The notes under the pieces: generated by a model | The model's database searches: none | Told to the model about the DNA's origin: nothing | Seen by the model: only the letters and a program-made list of their open reading frames with translations | Assembly: GCF_030296835.1 (NCBI RefSeq) | Contig: NZ_AP027922.1 | Coordinates: forward strand, 3,038,001-3,102,000 | Length of the DNA: 64,000 nucleotides | Origin: Pseudoalteromonas sp. MM1 | GTDB taxonomy: Bacteria > Pseudomonadota > Gammaproteobacteria > Enterobacterales > Alteromonadaceae | Direction of reading: 5' to 3' | Program-made: the position numbers and the translations under genes | Part shown: positions 7,812 to 17,766 of the stretch, piece by piece | Layout of the letters: every line of letters begins with the position of its first letter | Numbering within the stretch: position 1 is the first letter of the stretch

Positions 7812-10291
7812 GTATTGTTTGCTCCTGAGCTATTACGTTTGCGGGCATTTTTGCCAGGTCTTTTAGGCTTTTTAACTGCCTTTTTTTTCGATTTTTTCTT
7901 GGTGGTGGCTTCAGCGGCTTTTTTACCGGCAGGCTTTGCACCAGACTTACCCTTACGCGCTGGCTTTTTACCACCCTTTGATTTTTCATCACTTGATGGA
8001 GATTTGCCAGGGATTTTACCCGCTTTAAGCTGCGCTCTTACACTTGCTGGTGCATGGCTTGATTTACCGCGCCCTGCTCCTTTAGCTGTACCACGGCGAC
8101 GCGCATATCTATCTTGAGCTACATCACCACTGAGCGTTAAATTAATACGGCGCTCATCTAAACTCACCGAAGCAACTTGTACCGTTACTTTGTCACCAAG
8201 GCGGTAAACGGTATGAGTATGCTCGCCAATTAGGGTGTGTTTTGCACCATCATGTTGGAAGTATTCATCACCTAAATTAGTAACATGAATCAGCCCATCA
8301 ATTTGTAAATCGTCTAGGCGTATAAATAAACCAAAGTTAGTAACCGATGAAATTACCCCGTTAAACTCATCACCCACGTGGTCTTGCATAAACTCACATT
8401 TAAGCCAGTCGGCAACTTCACGCGTTGCGTCGTCTGCGCGGCGCTCGGTAGTTGAACACTGCTCGCCTAGTTGGTCTACTTCGTCGTCGGTATACGCGTA
8501 TGCGCCCGATGTTTGCTGACCTTGTGCTTTTATTACCGCTTTAATTGCACGGTGCACCACTAAATCAGGGTAACGGCGAATGGGTGAAGTAAAGTGTGCG
8601 TACGCAGGCAGCGCTAAACCAAAGTGGCCTATGTTGTCTGGTTGATAAACCGCTTGCTTCATTGAGCGAAGTAGCATGGTTTGAATAAGCTCGGCCTCTG
8701 GACGATCGCCTAAACGGGCTAACACCTGGGTAATTTCTTTCGGTGTTGGCTCATCACTTAATGTGCTTTGAATACCAAGCTCACCTAAAAACTGCGTAAA
8801 GTTACCTAGTTTTTCTTGATCTGGCTCATCGTGCACACGGTACAAGGCGCTGGCTTCGTGTTTTTCTAATAATTTAGCCGCCGATACGTTGGCTAAAATC
8901 ATACATTCTTCAATTAGCTTATGCGCGTCGTTACGAACAACGGGCACAATTGATTCTATTTTTCGGTGTGCGTTAAATACAAAACGCGTTTCGAGCGTTT
9001 CAAATTCAATAGCACCACGGGTTTGGCGCGCCGATTTAAGCGCCATATACATTTGCTGTAAATCAGTTAAATGTGGCACAACGGGTGCGTATTCTTCGCG
9101 TAGTTTTTCATCGCCTTGTAAAATGGCATTTACTTTGGTGTAGGTTAAACGCGCATGCGAGTTCATCACCGCTTCGTAAAACTTATAACCCGAAAGCTTG
9201 CCAGCCTCTGATACCGTCATTTCGGCCACCATACAAAGGCGATCTACTTTAGGGTTAAGCGAACATAAACCGTTCGACAACACTTTTGGCAGCATTGGGA
9301 TTACTTGCTCAGGAAAATACACTGAGTTACCGCGAGCAATCGCTTCTTTATTAAGCGGCGTGTTCATACCTACATAATGCGATACATCGGCAATGGCTAC
9401 CCATAAGCGCCAGCCGCCAGACTTTTTACGCTCACAATATACGGCATCATCAAAGTCGCGAGCGTCTTCTCCATCTATTGTAACCAGTGGCAGGTCGCGT
9501 AAATCTACACGGCCTTGTTTGTCGGCTTCTTCAACAAACTCACCTAAATGTGCAACTTGCTCTTCTACTTCTTCTGGCCACACATGAGGAATATCATGAT
9601 TGCGCAGTGCCACTTCTATTTCCATACCTGGCGCTAAATGCTCGCCCAGTACGTCAATAATTTTGCCTACCGCGTTCATGTTACGGCTAGGATTTTGCGT
9701 GATTTGCACTTGCACCATTTGGTTATGGCGCGCGCCATTTTCACTGCCTGGCAGAATAATAATATCTTGGGTAATACGTGGGTCTTCGGCTACAACAACT
9801 GCAATACCATGCTCAACAAAGTAACGCCCTACAATAGGGGCGCGCTCGTTGGTAAGTACTTTAATTATGCGGGCATCACATTTTGAGCCTGAACCACGTT
9901 TTGTGCCTTTAGCAAGTACTATGTCGCCGTGCAGCACCATGTTCATTTGATGCTTGGCTATAAACCAATCTTTGCTCTCGCCTTCAACTTCTAAAAAGCC
10001 AAAACCGTCTCTGTGGCCAATTACTTTGCCTTTGGTTAAACCGGCTTCGTCAATTAGGGCGTAACATTTAAACTTATTAAAATACAATTGACCATCGCGC
10101 TCCATGGCACGAAGGCGGCGCTTAAATGCAATTTGGCGTTCAGTATCGTTAACAGCTAATTCATCACAAAGTTGCGTAAAATTAGCTGGTTTTGAACGCT
10201 CTTGAAGGTGAGTAAGTATAAACTCACGACTAGGGACTGGGTTTTCGTACTTTTCTTGTTCTCGGCTGAGATTTGGATCTTGGTTTGACAT
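7808..10291 (-). CDS. rnr: Ribonuclease R
   Basis: A processive 3'-to-5' exoribonuclease able to degrade structured RNA, acting in mRNA and rRNA quality control. The 827 residues hold an N-terminal helix-turn-helix-like region, two cold-shock domains, the RNB catalytic domain with metal-binding aspartates in [14 protein letters not shown] (near residue 275), and an S1 domain (near 645-725). A long Lys/Ala/Gly-rich tail of about 95 residues follows. Such basic tails are common in RNase R and help bind RNA. The gene is first in a pair with rlmB. The gap upstream contains a hairpin that probably ends the preceding response-regulator transcript. Confidence 0.97.
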   Translation of the reverse strand: MSNQDPNLSREQEKYENPVPSREFILTHLQERSKPANFTQLCDELAVNDTERQIAFKRRLRAMERDGQLYFNKFKCYALIDEAGLTKGKVIGHRDGFGFLEVEGESKDWFIAKHQMNMVLHGDIVLAKGTKRGSGSKCDARIIKVLTNERAPIVGRYFVEHGIAVVVAEDPRITQDIIILPGSENGARHNQMVQVQITQNPSRNMNAVGKIIDVLGEHLAPGMEIEVALRNHDIPHVWPEEVEEQVAHLGEFVEEADKQGRVDLRDLPLVTIDGEDARDFDDAVYCERKKSGGWRLWVAIADVSHYVGMNTPLNKEAIARGNSVYFPEQVIPMLPKVLSNGLCSLNPKVDRLCMVAEMTVSEAGKLSGYKFYEAVMNSHARLTYTKVNAILQGDEKLREEYAPVVPHLTDLQQMYMALKSARQTRGAIEFETLETRFVFNAHRKIESIVPVVRNDAHKLIEECMILANVSAAKLLEKHEASALYRVHDEPDQEKLGNFTQFLGELGIQSTLSDEPTPKEITQVLARLGDRPEAELIQTMLLRSMKQAVYQPDNIGHFGLALPAYAHFTSPIRRYPDLVVHRAIKAVIKAQGQQTSGAYAYTDDEVDQLGEQCSTTERRADDATREVADWLKCEFMQDHVGDEFNGVISSVTNFGLFIRLDDLQIDGLIHVTNLGDEYFQHDGAKHTLIGEHTHTVYRLGDKVTVQVASVSLDERRINLTLSGDVAQDRYARRRGTAKGAGRGKSSHAPASVRAQLKAGKIPGKSPSSDEKSKGGKKPARKGKSGAKPAGKKAAEATTKKKSKKKAVKKPKRPGKNARKRNSSGANNT

Positions 10292-10350
10292 TCACTATCT
10301 TGTTAATTGGTTATGTAGGTATTTTAACCCATATACATAAAATGAGACAG

Positions 10351-10404
10351 GTAAAAGCGTATGAAACTTTTAATAAACCGTATTAATTGTTAAAACATAC
10401 GCTT
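10351..10404 (-). terminator. Probable terminator downstream of the response regulator
   Basis: Inverted repeat of 9 bp (10396-10404 with 10355-10363) with a 32-base, partly self-complementary loop, followed on the minus strand by a TTTT run. It lies between the response-regulator stop and rnr. The long loop makes it weaker evidence than the other terminators. Confidence 0.45.
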
Positions 10405-10437
10405 AATGGCCTTAATAATCACTTAATATAAGCGAGA

Positions 10438-11052
10438 TTATAACCAGCCTTTTTGCTTTGCTATACGCGCTGCATCTACGCGGTTAGTGGCATTGAGTTT
10501 TGCGATAGCATCGGATAAATAATTACGAGTTGTTCCTTCGCTTATAAACAGCTGTTTAGCTATGTCGCTTGTTTTTAAGCCATCGCTTGCAAGCTTAAGT
10601 GCTTTGCGCTCTTTATCAGTGAGCGGGTCGGCATCATCTAGGGCGTTAATGGCAAGTTCTGGGTCTATCACCTTTTGCCCTTGCATTACTTTTTTAAGCG
10701 CATTGATAAGCTCATCACTTGGCGCTTCTTTTAAAATGAAACCTTTAACGCCTAGGGCAAGCGAGCGCCTAATATAACCAGCTCGCGAAAACGTGGTCAT
10801 AATAACCATTTTAATGGACGGGAACGTGGCCGCTATTTGCTCACTTAGCTCTATACCGCTCATGTGTGGCATTTCAATATCGGTTAAAATTATGTCTGGT
10901 AATGCCTCCTCAGACATTGCTTTTATTGCATTTAGGGCATCTTGGCCGTTACTGGCTTGGCCTATCACTTCAATATTAAAATCAAGGCTTAACAATGCCC
11001 CTACTGCGTCGCGCACTAGTGCTTGATCTTCCACTAAATATACTTTGATCAT
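10438..11052 (-). CDS. NarL/DesR-type response regulator
   Basis: This 204-residue response regulator has an N-terminal receiver domain (VYLVEDQALVRD acid pocket, phospho-acceptor Asp in ILTDIEMPHMSG near residue 57, Lys in GFILKEAP near residue 107). It also has a C-terminal LuxR/NarL helix-turn-helix (about residues 140-200, LTDKERKALKLASDGLKTSDIAKQL in outline). It starts 2 bases after the upstream kinase stop, so the two form one unit. The closest relatives by character are DesR-like regulators that control membrane lipid or ABC-transporter genes. No such target lies nearby, so the regulon cannot be told. Confidence 0.93.
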   Translation of the reverse strand: MIKVYLVEDQALVRDAVGALLSLDFNIEVIGQASNGQDALNAIKAMSEEALPDIILTDIEMPHMSGIELSEQIAATFPSIKMVIMTTFSRAGYIRRSLALGVKGFILKEAPSDELINALKKVMQGQKVIDPELAINALDDADPLTDKERKALKLASDGLKTSDIAKQLFISEGTTRNYLSDAIAKLNATNRVDAARIAKQKGWL

Positions 11053-11054
11053 TG

Positions 11055-12152
11055 TTAATCCTTAGCTGAAATTGGCAGCATTACGTTTAAAGTAAACTTA
11101 TCTCCACAGGTAAACGTGGCATGGCCATTAAGTTGCTCTGCGCGCTCTTTAATACCATTTAAACCGTTACCTGCATTTAATGTGCTGCAAGGTGCGTTAT
11201 CAACCACACTTATATGTAGCTGATGCTGTGTTTGCTCTATGCGTATCTCACAGTTTTTATTACTGCTATGGCGTAATAAATTAGTGACCGCTTCTTTAAT
11301 TATAAGCCCTGCAATCCCTTCTACTTTGGGAGGTAAAGTATCTAATACAACATTAAAGTTAACGTTAAAGTCTTGCTCTATTAGTCTTTGTTTTAGTTGT
11401 GCTATTTGGCTTATTAAATTCAGTTGTTTTAAATCGCTTACTGCGTTTCTTACATCGCTTAACAGCTGCCTGGCCAGCTCTGCTACCTGCGCTATTTCGT
11501 TGTTAGCTTGTTCGTAACGCTCGCCTTGGTTTAGCTTATTAGCAAGCTCAGCTTTTAAAGCAATAGATGAAAGCGAGTGGCCTAAAATATCGTGCAGATC
11601 GCGCGCTATTCTCTCGCGCTCCGCTATGGCGGCTAGCTGCTCAAGTTGGTTAGCACTTTCTTGCTCACGCATTTTATGCAGGCGCTCTTTTTGGGTTGCA
11701 ATCCCAAAGGCCAACAGCGCTCCTGAAATTAATAAAGTGCCGGCTAAAAAGTATTTTATGTTTTCTATATCAGCTAAATAAGCGCTCAATGCCACTGTAA
11801 AAACAAGGCTAAAAACAGCATATAATCTGCTTTTTTTAACATACGATTCACCCGCTATAAACGCGATAAAACCAAATAATGTAGAGGTACCTGTGGTATA
11901 AAATGTGGCGCTAAAACATACCACTAACATAACAACAAACAGCGTTGTTATACGCTTTGTTTCACAGTGCATGGCTTTTATGTAAAGCAAAATAAATACA
12001 ATATAAAACGCCACGCTCATTACAATGGTATTGACTGGCAAGTTAGATAAGTTAAAAAGCGTGGGAAGCAAATAAAACCCAGTAAAAATTAAAGGTGCGT
12101 ATTCCCAAAACTTTTTATTACTGGGCTTTAAAAGCGTATTTGTTGTACTCAT
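11055..12152 (-). CDS. DesK-type membrane sensor histidine kinase
   Basis: A 365-residue HisKA_3 kinase. The N-terminal half (about residues 15-155) has several hydrophobic segments predicted to be 5-6 membrane helices, with no obvious extracellular domain. A short coiled region follows, then the dimerisation helix with the phospho-acceptor His in RIARDLHDILGHSLSSIALK (near residue 187). The HATPase domain has NLLRHSS and a GNGLNGIKERAEQL box. This architecture matches DesK and other sensors of membrane state. A 56-residue membrane ORF overlaps its ATG from upstream, which suggests coupled translation and perhaps a partner in sensing. The response regulator follows directly. Confidence 0.92.
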   Translation of the reverse strand: MSTTNTLLKPSNKKFWEYAPLIFTGFYLLPTLFNLSNLPVNTIVMSVAFYIVFILLYIKAMHCETKRITTLFVVMLVVCFSATFYTTGTSTLFGFIAFIAGESYVKKSRLYAVFSLVFTVALSAYLADIENIKYFLAGTLLISGALLAFGIATQKERLHKMREQESANQLEQLAAIAERERIARDLHDILGHSLSSIALKAELANKLNQGERYEQANNEIAQVAELARQLLSDVRNAVSDLKQLNLISQIAQLKQRLIEQDFNVNFNVVLDTLPPKVEGIAGLIIKEAVTNLLRHSSNKNCEIRIEQTQHQLHISVVDNAPCSTLNAGNGLNGIKERAEQLNGHATFTCGDKFTLNVMLPISAKD

Positions 12153-12319
12153 GCCAGTGCCCCTAGTTCCTTGTTATTGCTTATAACATTATTTTTATTA
12201 ATAAATATAAATAACACAAAAATACTAATGAGTATAAAGTAATCATTTATTGAAACACTAAAGCTAAGTGATTCTAAAAACTCGCTAATAGCGAGACTTA
12301 TTAAAATTAACGTATTCAT
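12149..12319 (-). CDS. Small membrane protein (56 aa) overlapping the kinase gene
   Basis: A short frame opens with ATG at 12319 after a very strong ribosome site (GGGAGGT, 4-5 bases away). It ends in a TGA that overlaps the ATG of the histidine kinase (ATGA). The 56 residues begin MNTLILISLAISEFLESL, contain a hydrophobic segment YFILISIFVLFIFI, and end with a polar tail. One membrane helix is clear, and the N-terminus could be a second. I do not recognise a family. The strong ribosome site and stop-start overlap favour a real gene that is co-translated with the kinase. It might modulate the kinase or simply be a translational coupler. Confidence 0.65.
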   Translation of the reverse strand: MNTLILISLAISEFLESLSFSVSINDYFILISIFVLFIFINKNNVISNNKELGALA

Positions 12320-12477
12320 AGCCACCTCCCATTAAGATAAGTTAACTATGCCAAAGCCAAAAAATAATAAGAGTGTGAAATGTCATTAACTTTGCTGACA
12401 TTTGTCATGTTTTAAAAATTTCATCCTGTGAGTTCGCCCCCAGTGATAAGATAATAAAAAAAGGAGTTCTCATTTAA

Positions 12478-13344
12478 ATGCAGCCACAACAGCAAAGCCT
12501 GATTTACTTACATATTGCCGTGTTACTTTTTGGGGGCACCGCCCTTTTTGCAAAGTTAATAGGGTTAAATGCAATTGATATTACGGTGTATCGTACCGCT
12601 ATTGCTGGCATGGCAATTTTGGCTATGCTGTATTTTCAAAAAAAACAAATTAAGTTAAACAAACCAAAAGACTACCTTATTGCGTTATTTTTAGGTGTGG
12701 CAGTAGGCATGCATTGGGTTACTTACTTTGCAGGCATGCAAATGGCGGGCGTCACTGTGGGTATGCTGGCTTTTTTTAGCTACCCAGTAATAACGGTATT
12801 TTTAGAGCCCTTGTTTAATAAAAGCAGGCCCCAAGCAAAAGATATTATAAGCGCAGCTGTGGTTGTATTAGGTATATATTTACTCGTACCCAGCGCAAAT
12901 TTAGGCGACGATGTCACCTTAGGGGTTATTATGGGTGTGGTTTCGGCGTTGTTTTTTTCGATTAGAAATATTACCCATAAGCGCTTTTTTAGCCAGTATG
13001 GCGGCCCACAAACCATGTTTTATCAAACCTTAGTGGCAAGTGTTATGCTTTGCGCATTTATTAAGGTCCCTGTATATGAGGTAAGTAACCACGACCTTAT
13101 TTTAATTGCTGTGGCGGGTATTATTTTTACCGCTACACCGCACTCGCTATTTGCAGCGAGTTTAAAGCATTTGTCGGCAGCTACTGCGGGGTTAATTGCG
13201 TGTTTACAACCGCTTTACGGCACTTTGCTGGCTATTGTTATTATTCATGAGCGACCAACACTACTAACACTTATTGGCGGTGCACTTATAGTCAGTGCAG
13301 CTTGTTTTGAAACGTGGTCTATTACTCAAAAGGCTAGAAAATGA
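12478..13344 (+). CDS. EamA/DMT-family membrane transporter
   Basis: A 288-residue drug/metabolite transporter superfamily protein with two EamA repeats and about ten predicted membrane helices. Examples are IAVLLFGGTALFAKLIGLNA near the start and AATAGLIACLQPLYGTLLAI in the second repeat. Such proteins usually export amino acids or metabolites, but the substrate is not deducible. A good ribosome site, AAGGAG, precedes the ATG. The stop overlaps the start of the glycerophosphodiesterase by 4 bases, indicating a two-gene operon. Confidence 0.9.
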   Translation: MQPQQQSLIYLHIAVLLFGGTALFAKLIGLNAIDITVYRTAIAGMAILAMLYFQKKQIKLNKPKDYLIALFLGVAVGMHWVTYFAGMQMAGVTVGMLAFFSYPVITVFLEPLFNKSRPQAKDIISAAVVVLGIYLLVPSANLGDDVTLGVIMGVVSALFFSIRNITHKRFFSQYGGPQTMFYQTLVASVMLCAFIKVPVYEVSNHDLILIAVAGIIFTATPHSLFAASLKHLSAATAGLIACLQPLYGTLLAIVIIHERPTLLTLIGGALIVSAACFETWSITQKARK

Positions 13345-14042
13345 AAATATTTGCGCACCGAGGGGCAAGCGGCAATTACCCTGAGAACACTAAAAGTGCT
13401 ATTTTAGAAGCGTTAAATGTAGGGGTAGATGGCATTGAAGTTGATATTCAAAGTGCGCTTGATGACTATATGCTCATACACGACTCGTGGCTAGATAGAA
13501 CCACCAGCGGGCACGGTAAAGTAAGCGACTTTACCGCGCAACAACTTAGTCTGTTGGATGCCGGTAACGGCGAGCAAATCCCCACTCTACAGCAATTACT
13601 TGATTGGAATAACAATAAAACATTACTCAATATAGAGCTTAAACATACCTTTGAGCTTGAAAAATTTGCCACTATTTTAAACAACAATATTGCTAAAGGC
13701 GTTATTACTAAAGGTAAAATTTTAGTATCGTCGTTTGATCACCATCAAATTCATTGGCTTAAAAATAGGTTACCGTGGTTACACATTGGCGCGTTAACCT
13801 CATCAATTCCATTAAATTATGCACAGTTTGCTCAAGAGCTAAATGCGTATAGTGTTCATGTAGACAAAAGCTTTGTAAATAAAGCCTTTGTAGATGATGC
13901 CATAGCACGAGGCCTGCAAGTTTACGCCTACACCGTAGATAGGCCAGAAGACATAGACTTGATGCTAGAGATTGGGGTGCATGGAATTTTTACTAACTAC
14001 CCTGCTCGTTCTAAAACATATTTAGCAAACATTATTACTTGA
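13341..14042 (+). CDS. Glycerophosphodiester phosphodiesterase
   Basis: Hydrolyses glycerophosphodiesters to an alcohol and glycerol 3-phosphate. The 233 residues form a single GDPD TIM barrel. Catalytic motifs are intact: AHRGASGNYPENT (His and Arg), GIEVDIQ (Glu and Asp) and MLIHDSWLDRTT (second His). There is no signal peptide, so it is cytosolic and UgpQ-like. It is coupled by a 4-base overlap to the EamA transporter upstream. Whether the two share a substrate path is unknown. Confidence 0.93.
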   Translation: MKIFAHRGASGNYPENTKSAILEALNVGVDGIEVDIQSALDDYMLIHDSWLDRTTSGHGKVSDFTAQQLSLLDAGNGEQIPTLQQLLDWNNNKTLLNIELKHTFELEKFATILNNNIAKGVITKGKILVSSFDHHQIHWLKNRLPWLHIGALTSSIPLNYAQFAQELNAYSVHVDKSFVNKAFVDDAIARGLQVYAYTVDRPEDIDLMLEIGVHGIFTNYPARSKTYLANIIT

Positions 14043-14093
14043 GTTAACGATAACTTAGCCGATAATCTAGCTATGAAATTGGGTAAGCAATAA

Positions 14094-15311
14094 ATGAGTG
14101 GTGTAATGCAAATTTATAATTATATTGAGCAAACATTTTTTTATACGCTTACGCGTAAAATTGTGGGCAACCTAAGCTTTGTATTTTTGTTTCAGGCCAT
14201 TACGTTATTTTGGTTATATCAAAGCTTAAGTGAGCAGCATAGCACTAGCGCATTTTGGTTGTTAACTTTGGTTATTGTAGCGGGCTTTGCCTTTACTATT
14301 TTTTATATGCGCTATTTAATAGTTCGCCCTGTAAAAGCTATGTGCGACACTTTAGTAAACATTAACCAACAAGAAGCTAATTTAGCCGCCAACTTACCGC
14401 AATTTTCGTTCGATGAATTTAAAGAGCTAAGTACACAATATAATCTATTTACCAACCACTTAAGTGATTTACTAAGTACAACTCACGCCAGCGCTAAAGC
14501 TAGCGAGCAAAGCAATGTTGATGTAAATACTGCTATGCAAAATACGCAGCAGTTAAGTGAGCAGCAAACTCAGCTAAGCCACACTATTATCAATGCGAGT
14601 AACCAAATAGTGCAAAGCTTAGAAGGTATAGTGAGTAATACCGACAGCGTGCATAGCGTGAACAGTGAGCACTTAGGTTTTGTTAAGCTCTCGTCGCAAG
14701 AGCTTGCAAGCTTAGTCGATAAGGTATCGCTTATTGGTACCTCACTGCACAGGTTTTCTAAAACGGTGTCGGGCCTTAAAGAAAACAGCGAAAACATTCG
14801 CAGCATTTTAAAAATGGTTGAGGAGTTTTCGGATCAAACTAATTTACTGGCACTAAACGCTGCCATTGAAGCGGCACGCGCTGGCGAAGCTGGCAGAGGA
14901 TTTGCTGTTGTTGCTGATGAAGTACGTACATTATCGGTAAAAGTAAGTGGCGCAACCCGACAAATAAGCGACTTTATTAACCAAATGAATGAGCTGGTTA
15001 ACGAAACCAATCAAGAAAGTGAGCAGTTAATTAGCCACTCAAGTACCGCACAAAGCGCGATTAGTAACACCTCTGAAGGGTTTAAAACAATGCTAAGTGA
15101 GTTTGAACAAAACCAACAGCAGCTACAGCAAATAGCCGATGCGGTGCACACGCTAGAGCAAGCGCAGCAACACACTCACCAATCAGTAGAGCAAATTGTT
15201 TCCTTGGGCGAGCAAGCTAAAAGCGCCATTGATCATGCGCTAAGTAATAGCCAGCAATCACATGCACTTAGCCAACAAACGCAACAGCAATTAAAGCGCT
15301 TTGTGCAATAG
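14094..15311 (+). CDS. Methyl-accepting chemotaxis protein without a periplasmic sensor domain
   Basis: A 405-residue chemoreceptor. Two hydrophobic segments (about residues 27-45 and 52-74) are joined by only a short polar loop, so there is almost no periplasmic ligand domain. A HAMP-like linker follows and then the cytoplasmic signalling domain, whose hairpin tip reads [20 protein letters not shown] and [15 protein letters not shown] (near residues 240-280). Gln/Ser-rich helices flank the tip and include likely methylation sites. It probably senses a cytoplasmic or membrane-related cue, or works with a partner. No che genes are nearby. Confidence 0.92.
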   Translation: MSGVMQIYNYIEQTFFYTLTRKIVGNLSFVFLFQAITLFWLYQSLSEQHSTSAFWLLTLVIVAGFAFTIFYMRYLIVRPVKAMCDTLVNINQQEANLAANLPQFSFDEFKELSTQYNLFTNHLSDLLSTTHASAKASEQSNVDVNTAMQNTQQLSEQQTQLSHTIINASNQIVQSLEGIVSNTDSVHSVNSEHLGFVKLSSQELASLVDKVSLIGTSLHRFSKTVSGLKENSENIRSILKMVEEFSDQTNLLALNAAIEAARAGEAGRGFAVVADEVRTLSVKVSGATRQISDFINQMNELVNETNQESEQLISHSSTAQSAISNTSEGFKTMLSEFEQNQQQLQQIADAVHTLEQAQQHTHQSVEQIVSLGEQAKSAIDHALSNSQQSHALSQQTQQQLKRFVQ

Positions 15312-15424
15312 CGACTACAAAACAATGCTGAGCTGTGAATTAACTACTATTTTAAAGGCAACATTCAACAGCGCTTTATAAATATGGTAAATTACGCAGC
15401 TAATTATTTAAGTGTGTAATATGT

Positions 15425-16558
15425 GTGAGTAACTCAACCCCAAACTACCAACAGTTAGCCAAAAATATTAAAGCCTGGGGCCAAGAACTCGGCTTTAGTG
15501 AGGTCGGTATTACCGATATTGACCTATCTAAACACGAAGCACAATTACAGCGCTGGCTAGATGCGGGCTACCATGGCTCTATGGAATATATGGCAGCTCA
15601 CGGCATGAAGCGCGCTCGCCCTGCTGAACTAGTGCCCGGCACCCAGCGGGTTATTTCGCTAAAAATGAACTACCTGCCCCCTGATGCTAGTTTTGCCAAA
15701 ACACTAAAAAACACCGAAAAGGCCTACATTAGCCGCTATGCATTAGGGCGTGACTATCACAAATTAATGCGCAACCGACTAAAAAAGCTCGGCCAAAAAA
15801 TAGAACAAGAAATTGGCGATTACGGTTTTAGGCCATTTGTAGACTCTGCGCCGGTGCTTGAGCGCCAACTGGCCGAAAAAGCGGGATTGGGTTGGCGAGG
15901 TAAACACTCTTTATTAATAAACCAAGAAGCTGGGTCGTGGTTTTTTTTAGGTGAGCTTTTTGTTGATTTACCACTGCCAATTGATAATGAAAACACGTTT
16001 GAAGGCTGCGGTAAATGCGTTGCTTGCATTACGCTGTGCCCAACAGGCGCAATAGTAGAGCCGTATGTGGTAGATGCGCGTAAATGTATTTCGTACTTAA
16101 CCATTGAGCACCAAGGGCCTATACCTGAGCAATACCGTGCATTATTGGGAAATCGAATTTATGGCTGTGACGACTGCCAATTAGTTTGCCCATGGAACCG
16201 TTATGGTCAAATTACCGATGAGCAAGACTTTCATCCCCGTACGCAACTAAAAAATAAAGACTTACTTGAGCTATTTGCGTGGGATGAAGCTACATTTTTA
16301 AAAAATACCGAAGGCAGCCCTATTCGCCGTATTGGCCACGAACGTTGGTTGCGTAATTTAGCGGTGGGTTTAGGCAATGCCGATTTTAGCCCTAGCATTA
16401 TTAACGCTTTAGAAAGCAAACATGAGTCTAGCTCGCAGCTAGTAAAAGAGCATATAGAGTGGGCGCTTAAGCAACAAAATAATAAACAACGAGAGCAGCT
16501 TCGTAAAACACAGCGCCTAATAAGAATTGTCGAAAAAGGCTTACCTCGTGATGCGTAA
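15425..16558 (+). CDS. queG: Epoxyqueuosine reductase
   Basis: Cobalamin-dependent iron-sulfur enzyme that carries out the last step of queuosine synthesis in tRNA, reducing epoxyqueuosine to queuosine. It has 377 residues. The N-terminal WGQELGFSEVGITD and HGMKRARPAELVPGTQRV, and two 4Fe-4S ferredoxin-type motifs (CGKCVACITLCPTGA near residue 195, and CDDCQLVCPWN near 245), are diagnostic. The start is a GTG at 15425. An ATG four bases upstream is out of frame and meets a stop within four codons. The neighbours tsaE and nnr that often accompany queG are absent. The next gene is convergent. Confidence 0.96.
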   Translation: MSNSTPNYQQLAKNIKAWGQELGFSEVGITDIDLSKHEAQLQRWLDAGYHGSMEYMAAHGMKRARPAELVPGTQRVISLKMNYLPPDASFAKTLKNTEKAYISRYALGRDYHKLMRNRLKKLGQKIEQEIGDYGFRPFVDSAPVLERQLAEKAGLGWRGKHSLLINQEAGSWFFLGELFVDLPLPIDNENTFEGCGKCVACITLCPTGAIVEPYVVDARKCISYLTIEHQGPIPEQYRALLGNRIYGCDDCQLVCPWNRYGQITDEQDFHPRTQLKNKDLLELFAWDEATFLKNTEGSPIRRIGHERWLRNLAVGLGNADFSPSIINALESKHESSSQLVKEHIEWALKQQNNKQREQLRKTQRLIRIVEKGLPRDA

Positions 16559-16590
16559 ATCACTCATGTGAGCCTTATTGTCTGAGAGGT

Positions 16591-17718
16591 TTATTTTTTA
16601 AGTAACAAAGATAAATCTTGTTCAATTTCAGCAAAGGCGGTTTTAACTTGCTTCACCGACTCTTCTCTGGCAATTGAATTTTGAATAGTTTCGTCTACTT
16701 TTTTGTAAATAAATATCTCTTGGTCTTCATCTAACCCCATTGTGGGTATGCGTATTTCAAGCTCTTCTTGTAATTGCTTGAACACTTTTTCGTTACTTTC
16801 TCGGTTTTCGTTTAGCAGCCCAATCAGGCCATGAAACTTGCTATGCACTGTGCTGGCTACATCATTGAGTTTTTGCTGCTGTGACTCAAGCATTTGCTTG
16901 GTCATAATTGCACGTAACTGCTGCTCAGTCACACTCACAATAAAGCAAACGTGGTCACGAATACGCCCGTGTTTGTCTGGATCGTGATCTGGCATATTAA
17001 GAATTAACAAGCTTATCATCTCGTAATTAACTAATATACGATGAGAAAACTCATGTAAGCGACCTTTGTTTTTAAGCATATCAAACAGCTCAATTACAAT
17101 AGGCGAGCACACTCCATTTAGGGCAAAGTGCTCTATTGTATCGCCATGTCTAAATTCAACATTACTTTGTAGGTCAAACGTTTGTAAGCAGTCTATTAAG
17201 GCTTTACCTAAATCTTGCGGGTTATTAATAAAACCAATGTTTTCGATGTAGTTAACTATTTGCCCCATTTCGCTACTGTTTGCCATAGCGTTAAATGCCG
17301 TAGATGTTGCAGCTTCTACTTGTTTTTCAAGGCTTTGCTTTTCTATTAATACTTGATTTAAGTTTTTAAGTTTTGATTTAAGTTCATCATGCCCAAACGG
17401 TTTTACAATGTAATCCTCAGCACCAACTGAGTAGCCCTCCATGCGCTCTTCAACCGTTCCCCTAGCTGAAACAAACATAACAATTATATGCGCGGTATTC
17501 GGATTCGCCTTTAATGCTTTACACACTTCGTAGCCATTCATTTGCGGCATACTTACATCAAGTAAAATAACTTGGGGCATGTAGCCCTCAACCATGGCTA
17601 AACACTCGGGGCCGCTTGTGGCAACTTGTAATTCGAAATCAAGATCTTCTAAAATTTCTTCAATAATTTCAAGGTTGAAAGGTTCATCATCTACAGCAAG
17701 AATTTTAGTTAAGGCCAT
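16591..17718 (-). CDS. Response regulator with an unrecognised output domain
   Basis: The first 120 residues form a receiver domain with all key sites: AVDDEPFN, phospho-acceptor Asp in ILLDVSMPQMNG (near residue 53), MFVSARG and IVKPFGHDEL. A coiled linker follows. The remaining 240 residues match no DNA-binding, GGDEF, HD or kinase output that I know, and the C-terminus is helical and acidic. I chose ATG 17718. A TTG at 17733 would add five residues. It lies 48 bases downstream of a hybrid kinase gene on the same strand, so the kinase is its likely partner. Output through protein contact rather than DNA binding is an inference. Confidence 0.85.
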   Translation of the reverse strand: MALTKILAVDDEPFNLEIIEEILEDLDFELQVATSGPECLAMVEGYMPQVILLDVSMPQMNGYEVCKALKANPNTAHIIVMFVSARGTVEERMEGYSVGAEDYIVKPFGHDELKSKLKNLNQVLIEKQSLEKQVEAATSTAFNAMANSSEMGQIVNYIENIGFINNPQDLGKALIDCLQTFDLQSNVEFRHGDTIEHFALNGVCSPIVIELFDMLKNKGRLHEFSHRILVNYEMISLLILNMPDHDPDKHGRIRDHVCFIVSVTEQQLRAIMTKQMLESQQQKLNDVASTVHSKFHGLIGLLNENRESNEKVFKQLQEELEIRIPTMGLDEDQEIFIYKKVDETIQNSIAREESVKQVKTAFAEIEQDLSLLLKK

Positions 17719-17766
17719 ATTTTCATCATCCAATTAAATATTATTTAACATTAATTACACATAAAC

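Noticed and set aside
7815..8117. 100-codon plus-strand frame opposite the rnr tail
   Set aside because: It is the reverse of the Lys/Ala-rich RNase R tail, which gives a Phe/Leu/Pro-rich shadow.
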